Of a stretch of DNA of 7,998 nucleotides, positions 1 to 7,351 are shown in pieces. Within the stretch, counting starts at the first letter, position 1. Each line of letters opens with the position of its first letter. Under the pieces are notes generated by a model that was not told where the DNA came from, did no database searches, and worked only from the letters and a program-made list of their open reading frames with translations. The DNA is taken from NCBI GenBank assembly GCA_019137115.1, contig JAGVSV010000178.1, positions 1-7,998 of the forward strand, in the 5' to 3' direction. Source of the stretch: Bacillota bacterium (GTDB lineage Bacteria; Bacillota; Clostridia; Christensenellales; Aristaeellaceae). A program made the translations under genes and the position numbers.

Positions 1-701
1 CCGCGCTGCGCACCGTGTACGAAATCGTCACCGGCCGGGAGATCCCCTTTGAGGGGCTCCGAGTCGAAACGCTGCGCGGCGATGGGGAGATCAAGGAAGG
101 CGCTGTCACCATCACCGATCCGCTGCCGGAATTTGCCAGGTTCGACGGCTTCACGGTGCGCTTTGCCGCCACCAGCGGCTCGCGCGGCGCGCACGCGCTG
201 ATGCAGGCCGTACAGGACGGCACATCTCCCTACCACTTTATCGAGGTGATGGGCTGTCCCGGCGGGTGCATCATGGGCGGCGGCCAGCCCCGCAACCAGG
301 AAGAGGACGTGTTTGAAAAGCGCATGGCCGCGATCTACCGCGCCGATGAAGGCAAGTCCATCCGCAAGGCGCACGAGAACCCCGCGGTCATCGAAATCTA
401 CCGGCAGTACCTGGGCAAGCCGGGCGACGCGCGCAGCCATGACCTGCTGCACACGGCCTATGTCCCGCGCGGCGCGTACAACCAGCTGACCGACGAAACC
501 TACACCGTGCCCTATGAAAAGCGCGAGGCGCCCGTCGAAAAGCCCAAGGCGCAAGCCAGCGAGGCGCACACCAGCCGGGAGGAAAACGCGCGCCTGCTGG
601 CCCTGGAGGCCGAGAACGCCCGCCTGCGCGCCGACCTGAGTGAAGCCCAGAACACCATGGAGGTGTTCCGCAAAATTATCGTGGACAAGACCTCGAAGTA
701 G
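1..701 (+). CDS. hydA: [FeFe]-hydrogenase catalytic subunit, C-terminal part (5' truncated by window)
   Basis: The reading frame is open from the first bases (first full codon at 3) to a TAG at 699-701, so only the 3' end of the gene is present. The motif EVMGCPGGCIMGGGQP (about 244-291) is the third H-cluster signature of [FeFe]-hydrogenases; its two cysteines (codons 255 and 267) ligate the H-cluster. After it comes the iron-hydrogenase small-subunit domain (about 300-464; key piece EIYRQYLGKPG then LLHTAY). The enzyme makes H2 from reduced ferredoxin, or from ferredoxin plus NADH in bifurcating complexes, in the cytoplasm. The last ~75 residues are atypical: a linker rich in Lys, Glu, Pro and Ala, then a predicted coiled coil at about 573-680 with Leu/Ala heptads and many Glu/Arg. 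Accessory N-terminal Fe-S domains cannot be judged, so monomeric and multisubunit (HndD/HydA) forms cannot be told apart. A long hairpin follows the stop. Confidence 0.95.
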   Translation, partial: ALRTVYEIVTGREIPFEGLRVETLRGDGEIKEGAVTITDPLPEFARFDGFTVRFAATSGSRGAHALMQAVQDGTSPYHFIEVMGCPGGCIMGGGQPRNQEEDVFEKRMAAIYRADEGKSIRKAHENPAVIEIYRQYLGKPGDARSHDLLHTAYVPRGAYNQLTDETYTVPYEKREAPVEKPKAQASEAHTSREENARLLALEAENARLRADLSEAQNTMEVFRKIIVDKTSK

Positions 702-726
702 TTTTCCGGTTTCCTTTGCCACTGGC

Positions 727-782
727 ACGGCCCGCGCCTGTCCCGCAAACCCGTTGCACGGGTGTTGACAGGCGCGGGCCGT
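727..782 (+). terminator. Perfect 16-bp inverted repeat after the hydrogenase gene; terminator or operator
   Basis: Arms at 727-742 and 767-782 are exact reverse complements (ACGGCCCGCGCCTGTC and its complement). The 24-nt loop holds a second perfect 6-bp stem, ACCCGT at 749-754 with ACGGGT at 758-763. The repeat starts 25 nt after the hydrogenase stop, where a terminator is expected. Only a weak pyrimidine tract (TCTCCTAT) follows the right arm, so it is not a textbook intrinsic terminator. The right arm covers the last four bases of the rpmH promoter -35 box and runs into the spacer, so the DNA could also be a protein-binding dyad. The structure is seen directly; its function is inferred. 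Confidence 0.55.
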
Positions 783-793
783 TCTCCTATAAT
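765..793 (+). promoter_or_regulatory. Consensus vegetative sigma promoter (P1) for rpmH-rnpA-yidD-yidC-jag
   Basis: TTGACA at 765-770 and TATAAT at 788-793 are separated by exactly 17 bp, a perfect match to the housekeeping sigma (SigA/sigma-70) consensus. Transcription should start near 800, giving a leader of about 60 nt before the rpmH ATG. The -35 box lies in the right arm of the inverted repeat after the hydrogenase gene. The predicted leader contains a short hairpin (CGGG/CCCG, 809-819) and a second GC-rich stem around 819-835 just upstream of the ribosome binding site. A strong promoter fits a ribosomal protein gene. Confidence 0.88.
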
Positions 794-858
794 CCAATAG
801 TTTCCCTACGGGTGTCCCGCTGGGTAAACCGCAGCGTATTGATAAAGGAGTGTTCCCC

Positions 859-993
859 ATGCTACGTACGTACCAGCCAAAAAAACGCCAGCGCAACAAG
901 GTGCATGGCTTCCGCACCCGCATGTCCACCCGCAGTGGACGCCGCGTGCTGGCAGCCCGCCGCCGCCGCGGCCGCAAAGAACTGACCGTTTGA
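859..993 (+). CDS. rpmH: 50S ribosomal protein L34
   Basis: This is a 44-codon gene starting MLRTYQPKKRQRNKVHGF and ending KELTV. It shows the L34 features: an N-terminal YQPKKRQR, the HGFRxRMxT core, and an Arg-rich helix (AARRRRGRK). Length and composition match the family (44-47 residues). L34 is a very basic protein of the large subunit that binds 23S rRNA. The ATG at 859 is set by a good Shine-Dalgarno (AAAGGAG, 844-850) eight bases upstream and by the conserved N terminus. It is the first gene after promoter P1 and is followed by rnpA, the near-universal bacterial order. The 89-nt gap to rnpA contains a possible attenuating hairpin, which could help keep L34 synthesis well above that of the RNase P protein. 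Identification is essentially certain. Confidence 0.97.
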   Translation: MLRTYQPKKRQRNKVHGFRTRMSTRSGRRVLAARRRRGRKELTV

Positions 994-1013
994 GCCGCTT
1001 GCGGCAAGGATAG

Positions 1014-1061
1014 GCCCGCCCACGCTGCTGACCATAGTGTGAAGGCAACGAGCGGGTTTTT
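1014..1061 (+). terminator. Possible partial terminator or processing hairpin between rpmH and rnpA
   Basis: CCCGC (1015-1019) can pair with GCGGG (1052-1056), directly followed by TTTTT (1057-1061). Inside, CACGCT (1021-1026) can pair with AGTGTG (1036-1041) including one G-U pair, leaving an asymmetric bulge at 1042-1051. The outer stem is short and interrupted, so full termination is unlikely. A leaky attenuator lowering rnpA expression relative to rpmH is plausible. The pairing is seen; the function is inferred. Confidence 0.35.
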
Positions 1062-1082
1062 CCATGCGGCCGCGCAGCCACG

Positions 1083-1418
1083 ATGCAGCAACAGCACCGG
1101 ATCCGGCGGAACGCGCAGTTCCGTTACGTATACCGCAAGGGCAAAGGGGCGGGCGGCCAGTTCATGGGCCTGACCTACCTGCGATCCGGCCGCACACAGG
1201 CCGGCTTTTCGGTCAGCCGGAAGGTCGGCAATGCCGTGGTACGCAACCGGGTCAAGCGCCGCATGCGGGAGCATTTCCGCTTGAGGATGACGGAGCTCAA
1301 GCCCGGCCTGTACGTGTTCACCGCGCGCCCCAAGGCAGCGGAGGCGGATTACCACATGCTGGCCAGGGACATGGAGGCGCTGTTCAGGCGCCTGGGGCTT
1401 AACAGAAGCGCGGTATGA
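1083..1418 (+). CDS. rnpA: Ribonuclease P protein component
   Basis: The 111-residue basic protein is the protein subunit of RNase P, which with the rnpB RNA removes 5' leaders from pre-tRNAs. It begins HRIRRNAQFRYVYRKG after a short MQQQ leader and carries the RNR signature (AVVRNRVKRRMREHF, residues 51-65), which binds the RNA and metal ions. The C-terminal ARPKAAEADYHML region is also typical, as is the length. ATG 1083 is the only usable start in this frame: the frame is closed by a TAG at 1035-1037 and no other start codon lies between. There is no convincing Shine-Dalgarno before it (the preceding bases are GCAGCCACG), suggesting weak initiation, in keeping with the low amounts needed. 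Its stop overlaps the yidD start by four bases (ATGA, 1415-1418). The rnpB gene is not in the window. Confidence 0.96.
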   Translation: MQQQHRIRRNAQFRYVYRKGKGAGGQFMGLTYLRSGRTQAGFSVSRKVGNAVVRNRVKRRMREHFRLRMTELKPGLYVFTARPKAAEADYHMLARDMEALFRRLGLNRSAV

Positions 1419-1654
1419 AGCGCATGCTGATGGGGCTGATCCGCTTTTACCGGCGGGCGATCTCGCCGCACTTGCCCAACAGCTGCCGGTTTACCCCGAC
1501 CTGCTCCCAGTACGCGCTGGACGCGCTGGAGCAGTATGGCGCGCTGCGCGGCGGCTGGATGAGCGCCAAACGGATCCTGCGCTGCAACCCGTTTCACAAG
1601 GGCGGGTATGACCCGGTTCCGGAGCCGCCGGAGCCCGCAATAAGGAGGGATTAA
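1415..1654 (+). CDS. yidD: Membrane protein insertion efficiency factor YidD
   Basis: This small basic protein of 79 residues carries the YidD family core: RFYRRAISPHLPNSCRFTPT, then CSQYALDAL, and further on GWMSAKRILRCNPFHKGGYD. Cysteines are at residues 24, 30 and 57. YidD is a membrane-associated helper that improves YidC-dependent insertion of inner-membrane proteins; its mechanism is poorly known. The start codon overlaps the rnpA stop as ATGA and lacks a strong Shine-Dalgarno of its own, so it is probably translated by coupling to rnpA. The gene ends six bases before yidC, and the yidC ribosome binding site (AGGAGG, 1643-1648) lies inside its last codons. The C-terminal tail after residue 68 is Pro/Glu-rich and not conserved in the family. 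Identification is secure from motifs and position. Confidence 0.95.
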   Translation: MKRMLMGLIRFYRRAISPHLPNSCRFTPTCSQYALDALEQYGALRGGWMSAKRILRCNPFHKGGYDPVPEPPEPAIRRD

Positions 1655-1660
1655 CGGAAA

Positions 1661-2707
1661 GTGCAAGCCATAACGAACGCGTTGGGGTCCGTGCTGTACT
1701 GGATCTATTCCATTCTGGGCAACTACGGCTGGTCCATCGTGGTGTTCACGATTCTGATCAAAGCCGTGCTGCTGCCGTTTGACTTCAAGTCCCGCAAGGG
1801 GATGCGCAAGATGCAGCGCATCCAGCCGGAAATCAACGCGCTGCAAAAGAAATACGCCAACGACAAGCAAAAGCTCCAGCAAAAGCAGGCCGAGCTGATG
1901 AAGCGGGAGAAATACAACCCGATGTCCGGCTGCCTGCCGATGCTCCTGACGCTGCCGGTGCTCTACGCGATGTTTGGCGCCATGCGCGTGATTGCCAACG
2001 AGCAGACGGTCAAACATGTCTTTGAGTATGTTTCCGGCATCACCCCCCAGTTTGACAGCTGGCTGTGGGTGCGAAACATCTGGATGCCCGACTCCCCGTT
2101 TGCCACGGTGGTGCCGGACATCAACAACCTGCGGATGATCGGCGCTGACGTGTGGCAGCGCGTGTTTGACAGCCTGCGTCCCGAGCAGGTCCAGCTGATC
2201 CTGCAAAACATCCAAGCCCAGGCAACGGACTTCTCGGGCACCCTGAGTTTTGCCAATACCGCGGATCTGAACGTGGCGCTTCCGCATATGTTGGCAACGC
2301 TCAACAGCATGCCGGAATATATCAGCATGCTCAAGCCGGTGCCGGGCTGGGCGAATATGAATTTCTACCTGTTCTCGATCACGCTGTACCAGCACTTCAA
2401 CGGCTACCTGATATTGCCGGCACTGGCCGGCGCATCCCAGGTGCTGTCCACCAAACTCAATCCGGCCGCTGATCCCGGCGCTGCCTCCAGCGCGGCGCAG
2501 GGGAACAAGGGCGGCACCGCCAACTTCATGAAGTATTTCTTCCCGCTGTTCTCCGTTTTCATCACCCTGACCAGCAACGCCGGTTTCGCGCTGTACTGGG
2601 TGGTGACCAACCTGATCGCGGCGGGAACCAGCCTGCTCATCACCCGCTATTACGACGCCAAGGAAGCGAAGGAGCTGGCCGACAAAGGAGAGGTTTCCAT
2701 CCGATGA
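1661..2707 (+). CDS. yidC: Membrane protein insertase YidC/Oxa1 family
   Basis: The 348-residue protein inserts and folds membrane proteins, alone or with SecYEG. Visible layout: TM1 about residues 10-40 (ends FTILIKAVLLPF), a charged cytoplasmic hairpin at 41-85 (RIQPEINALQKKYANDKQKL), TM2 about 90-112 (SGCLPMLLTLPVLYAMF), a long loop at 113-232, a hydrophobic stretch about 233-255, and the last helices from about 289 to 328 (KYFFPLFSVFITLTSNAGFALYW). The groove residue that is Arg73 in B. subtilis SpoIIIJ aligns with Lys34, which keeps the charge. There is no N-terminal lipoprotein signal (no lipobox), unlike Bacillus SpoIIIJ. The TM2-TM3 loop of about 120 residues is much longer than in SpoIIIJ. 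The GTG start at 1661 is the first possible start after an in-frame TAA and sits 12 nt after AGGAGG (1643-1648). The stop overlaps the jag ATG as ATGA. Confidence 0.95.
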   Translation: MQAITNALGSVLYWIYSILGNYGWSIVVFTILIKAVLLPFDFKSRKGMRKMQRIQPEINALQKKYANDKQKLQQKQAELMKREKYNPMSGCLPMLLTLPVLYAMFGAMRVIANEQTVKHVFEYVSGITPQFDSWLWVRNIWMPDSPFATVVPDINNLRMIGADVWQRVFDSLRPEQVQLILQNIQAQATDFSGTLSFANTADLNVALPHMLATLNSMPEYISMLKPVPGWANMNFYLFSITLYQHFNGYLILPALAGASQVLSTKLNPAADPGAASSAAQGNKGGTANFMKYFFPLFSVFITLTSNAGFALYWVVTNLIAAGTSLLITRYYDAKEAKELADKGEVSIR

Positions 2708-3663
2708 AATCACACGAAGCAACTGGCCGCACGGTTGAAGAGGCAATCTCCGCGGGTCTGGAGACCCTGGGGATGAGCATCGGCGACGTGACGGTCGATA
2801 TATTGCAGGAGGGCAGCAAAGGGCTGTTCGGCTTGTTTGGCAGCCGCCAGGCGAAGGTGCGGCTGACGATCAAGGAACAAGAGACCATCCGCGATACGCA
2901 AAGCATCTTTGCCAATTCGCTTTCTACCGCAAGGCCCACCCCGAGGACGGAGCCGACGCCGCCTCCGCGCCCCAGGGCGCCCCGCGCGCCGGAAAGCGCG
3001 CCCAAAGAGCCCCGGCCGCCCAAATCCCCCAAGGCGTCCGCAACGCCCACGGCGGAGGAACCGGCAAGCGAAAGCGCCCCGCGGCGCCCCGCTCGCGCTG
3101 CTGTCCCGGCCGCCCCGGTGATCCCCGCCACGCCGGCCGAGCCCGGCACCATCGCAGCGGACGCGCAGGGGTTTCTGGAGCAGCTGACCCAGCTGATGGG
3201 CATTCCCGTTGCGGTGGACGTTGCGACCGACGAGGAGGGCAACATCCGCGCCGACCTGTCCGGCGACGCGCAGGGCGTGCTGATCGGCCGTCGCGGCGAA
3301 ACGCTGGACGCGCTCCAGTATCTGACTTCGCTGAAGATAAACCGCGGCAAGGACCAGTACGTGCGCCTGACGCTGGACAGCGAGGGCTACCGCGCCAAGC
3401 GCGAGGAAGCGCTGGTGCGCCTGGCCAACCGCATGGCCAACCGCGCGCGCAAAACCGGCCGCCGGGTGGCGCTGGAGCCCATGAACCCCTATGAGCGCCG
3501 GGTGCTGCATTCCGCCTTACAGGGGCGGGAAGATGTGTCCACCCATTCCGAAGGGGAGGAGCCCAACCGTCACGTGGTGATCACGGTGAACAAGAACGCG
3601 GCAAGGCCGCCGGAGGACGCCGTTGACACCAGCGGCGCAGCGAATGAACAGGGCGATGAATAA
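2704..3663 (+). CDS. jag: RNA-binding protein Jag/KhpB (Jag-N, KH and R3H domains)
   Basis: Three parts are visible. The Jag_N domain covers residues 1-56 (ATGRTVEEAISAGLETLG, then GSKGLFGLFGSRQAKV). A linker at about 74-150 is extremely rich in Pro, Ala, Arg, Lys and Glu. A KH domain (about 160-225) has the GxxG loop as GRRG (195-198), and an R3H domain follows (about 228-296) with R-x3-H in NPYERRVLHSAL (Arg266, His270 region). In Gram-positives, Jag/KhpB binds RNA, often with KhpA, and affects cell division and elongation. ATG 2704 overlaps the yidC stop, and GGAGAGG (2687-2693) gives a ribosome binding site about ten bases upstream. It is the last gene of the P1 operon: a new promoter starts 11 nt after its stop. 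The mnmE/mnmG genes that often follow jag are absent here. The tail after residue 296 is low-complexity and acidic. Confidence 0.94.
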   Translation: MKSHEATGRTVEEAISAGLETLGMSIGDVTVDILQEGSKGLFGLFGSRQAKVRLTIKEQETIRDTQSIFANSLSTARPTPRTEPTPPPRPRAPRAPESAPKEPRPPKSPKASATPTAEEPASESAPRRPARAAVPAAPVIPATPAEPGTIAADAQGFLEQLTQLMGIPVAVDVATDEEGNIRADLSGDAQGVLIGRRGETLDALQYLTSLKINRGKDQYVRLTLDSEGYRAKREEALVRLANRMANRARKTGRRVALEPMNPYERRVLHSALQGREDVSTHSEGEEPNRHVVITVNKNAARPPEDAVDTSGAANEQGDE

Positions 3664-3674
3664 GCCGGAAAACA

Positions 3675-3703
3675 TTGACAAGGCCGGGCAGCGCCCGTAT
3701 AAT
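3675..3703 (+). promoter_or_regulatory. Consensus vegetative sigma promoter (P2) for yceD-rpmF and downstream
   Basis: TTGACA at 3675-3680 and TATAAT at 3698-3703 are 17 bp apart, again a perfect consensus. The predicted start of transcription near 3710 gives a short leader of about 24 nt to the yceD ATG at 3734. The spacer contains a 5-bp dyad, CGGGC (3685-3689) and GCCCG (3693-3697), ending right at the -10 box. It starts 11 nt after the jag stop, with no terminator between, so P1 read-through could add to P2 transcription. Confidence 0.88.
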
Positions 3704-3733
3704 GCATTGCATTCGTCCGGGGAGACAAGCGCG

Positions 3734-4249
3734 ATGCTGGACTTGACCCTTGCACTGCGCGGCCCGGGCGTCCCTGTCCCGTTTGCGCACAGGGAAACGG
3801 TGCTCCCGCAGGACATCCTGGGCGAGACGGTCACCTTTGATGACCCGGTGCTGCTGGAAGGCATGATGGTGTTCGAGGACGATACCATTCGTCTGACGGC
3901 CACCCTCACCGCCGTCGTGCACGCGCAGTGCGCAAACTGCCTGAACGCTGTGGCAACCCGCTTTGAAGTCCCCGTGGAAGAGGTGCTCTTCAGCCAGGAG
4001 GACCCGGCCCAGCCGGAAGCCGCGCCCCGGGAGGACGATGACCGGTTCTTCTACAAGGGCGCACAGGCGGACGTATCGCATCTGGTGCTGACCAACCTGT
4101 TGCTTGCGCTGCCCATCCGCTTCCTGTGCAGGAAAGACTGCCGCGGGCTGCTGGACGAGCATGGCACCATCGGGGATGACAGCCCGGACGCGCCCAACAA
4201 CCCGTTTTCGGTACTGGAACAGTTGCTAACCAAGGATGAGGAGGTGTAA
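3734..4249 (+). CDS. yceD: YceD/DUF177 family protein, 23S rRNA accumulation and L32-linked
   Basis: This 171-residue acidic protein of the YceD (DUF177) family is nearly always encoded just before rpmF, as here. Family members are linked to large-subunit rRNA accumulation and to L32. Recognisable parts are the VTFDDPVLLEG region, CANC at residues 66-69, the FFYKGAQADVSHLVLTNLLL segment (residues 105-124), ALPIRFLCRKDCRGLL (125-140), and the C-terminal NNPFSVLEQLL. The start is placed at ATG 3734, preceded by GGGGAG (3719-3724) and lying after the P2 -10 box. The frame is open further upstream to an ATG at 3623, but that start would place the promoter inside the gene and give a non-conserved N terminus. 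The usual second cysteine pair after CxxDCxGL (normally CPxCG) is replaced by LDEHG, so a complete zinc site seems missing. The stop lies inside the rpmF ribosome binding region. Confidence 0.88.
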   Translation: MLDLTLALRGPGVPVPFAHRETVLPQDILGETVTFDDPVLLEGMMVFEDDTIRLTATLTAVVHAQCANCLNAVATRFEVPVEEVLFSQEDPAQPEAAPREDDDRFFYKGAQADVSHLVLTNLLLALPIRFLCRKDCRGLLDEHGTIGDDSPDAPNNPFSVLEQLLTKDEEV

Positions 4250-4255
4250 AGAGCC

Positions 4256-4450
4256 ATGGCAATGCCAAAATATAAGGTATCGCGCGCGCGTGGTCGCAAG
4301 CGCCGTACCCACTGGAAACTCAACCAGCCCGCCATTTCGGCGTGCCCGCAGTGCCATCAGATGAAACTGGCGCACCACGTGTGCAAGCAGTGCGGTTACT
4401 ACAACGGCGTACAGGTCATCGCAGTGGACGAGGAGAAGGTCAGGGCCTGA
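4256..4450 (+). CDS. rpmF: 50S ribosomal protein L32 (zinc-binding, C+ form)
   Basis: The 64-residue basic protein has the L32 pattern: MAMPKYKVSRARGRKRR, HWKLNQPAI, then CPQC (residues 30-33) and CKQC (43-46) followed by GYYNG. The four cysteines form the zinc ribbon of the C+ type, so L32 here should be zinc-dependent; no zinc-independent paralogue is visible in the window. L32 is a late-assembling protein of the 50S subunit near the peptide exit region. ATG 4256 fits the family N terminus (M-A-x-P-K) and has a near-ideal Shine-Dalgarno, GAGGAGGTG (4238-4246), nine bases upstream and overlapping the yceD stop, so yceD and rpmF are tightly linked. A second ATG at 4262 is less likely. The T-box leader of valS begins about 18 nt after the stop. 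Confidence 0.97.
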   Translation: MAMPKYKVSRARGRKRRTHWKLNQPAISACPQCHQMKLAHHVCKQCGYYNGVQVIAVDEEKVRA

Positions 4451-4468
4451 TCTCATCCCAGGTTATTC

Positions 4469-4683
4469 GTCCGTTGACCGGAGAGGAGTACGCGCCGGAA
4501 CCTGTACAGAGAGGTGCCCGACTGCTGCAAGGGCGCCAGGGGGAACGCGCGGAAGGTCGCTTCGTGAGGACAGCGGTTTTGCCGCCGGCTGATGCCCGCT
4601 ATCGCATCTTGGAGGCGGCATGTTGCCGTAAAGCCAGGTGGTACCACGGGCCGACCCGTCCTGCACAGGAGGGGCGGCTTTTT
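4469..4683 (+). promoter_or_regulatory. T-box riboswitch (tRNA-Val sensing) controlling valS
   Basis: Stem I runs from 4469 to 4571. Its base pairs are GUCC/GGAC (4469-4472/4568-4571), then GAGG/CUUC (4483-4486/4560-4563). The specifier loop has AGUA (4487-4490) opposite GAA (4552-4554), a loop-E type arrangement. Above it are CGCGC/GCGCG and an apical GGUGCCC/GGGCGCC stem (4513-4519/4531-4537) preceded by AGAGAG. The valine codon GUC at 4556-4558 is the best specifier candidate and should pair with anticodon GAC. Further stems follow: GCCGCC/GGCGGC (4581-4586/4614-4619) enclosing GAUGC/GCAUC. The T-box core AGGTGGTACCACGG is at 4636-4649; its UGGU (4639-4642) matches the ACCA end of tRNA-Val. 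An intrinsic terminator follows. Uncharged tRNA-Val should stabilise the antiterminator and let transcription enter valS. T-box identity is firm; the exact specifier register is inferred. Confidence 0.93.
4650..4683 (+). terminator. Intrinsic terminator of the valS T-box leader
   Basis: GCCG (4650-4653) pairs with CGGC (4675-4678), CCC (4655-4657) with GGG (4672-4674), and TCCT (4659-4662) with AGGA (4667-4670). The loop is GCAC, with one bulged A and one G-G mismatch, followed by TTTTT (4679-4683). Its left arm overlaps the end of the T-box antiterminator region, so the two folds should exclude each other. It would also define the 3' end of the yceD-rpmF message when tRNA-Val is charged. Confidence 0.9.
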
Positions 4684-4701
4684 GTTTAGGAGGGCGCGAG
4701 C

Positions 4702-7350
<2,649 letters not shown>

Positions 7351-7351
7351 C

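Noticed and set aside
716..742. Divergent promoter on the - strand from the left arm of the inverted repeat
   Set aside because: The mirrored arm lacks a TTGACA hexamer (it reads GGGACA), and the position 17 bp further has TGGCAA rather than a -10 box.
716..985. 89-codon + strand open frame covering the promoter and rpmH
   Set aside because: It reads rpmH in the wrong frame and spans promoter P1; L34 in the other frame is certain.
1064..1402. 112-codon + strand open frame overlapping rnpA
   Set aside because: Out of frame with the conserved RnpA sequence and without family features.
1349..2746. 465-codon open frame on the - strand opposite yidD and yidC
   Set aside because: It is antisense to two clearly conserved genes, its composition is the rare-Gln/His/Arg type expected from GC-rich complement frames, and it has no recognisable domain.
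2710..3510. Antisense open frames opposite jag
   Set aside because: They arise from the Pro/Ala/Arg-rich linker, which reads as low-complexity Gly/Arg sequence in other frames.
3623..3733. Upstream ATG extension of yceD
   Set aside because: It would overlap the 3' end of jag and put the perfect P2 promoter inside the gene; the N terminus before 3734 is not family-like and the GGGGAG site fits ATG 3734.
4439..4480. Separate promoter for valS just upstream of or within the leader (TTGACC at 4474-4479; GTTATT at 4462-4467)
   Set aside because: Neither candidate has a matching partner hexamer at 16-18 bp, and TTGACC lies inside stem I.
4342..4689. 115-codon + strand open frame across rpmF and the T-box
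   Set aside because: It reads rpmF out of frame and then the structured leader; the T-box explains the sequence better.
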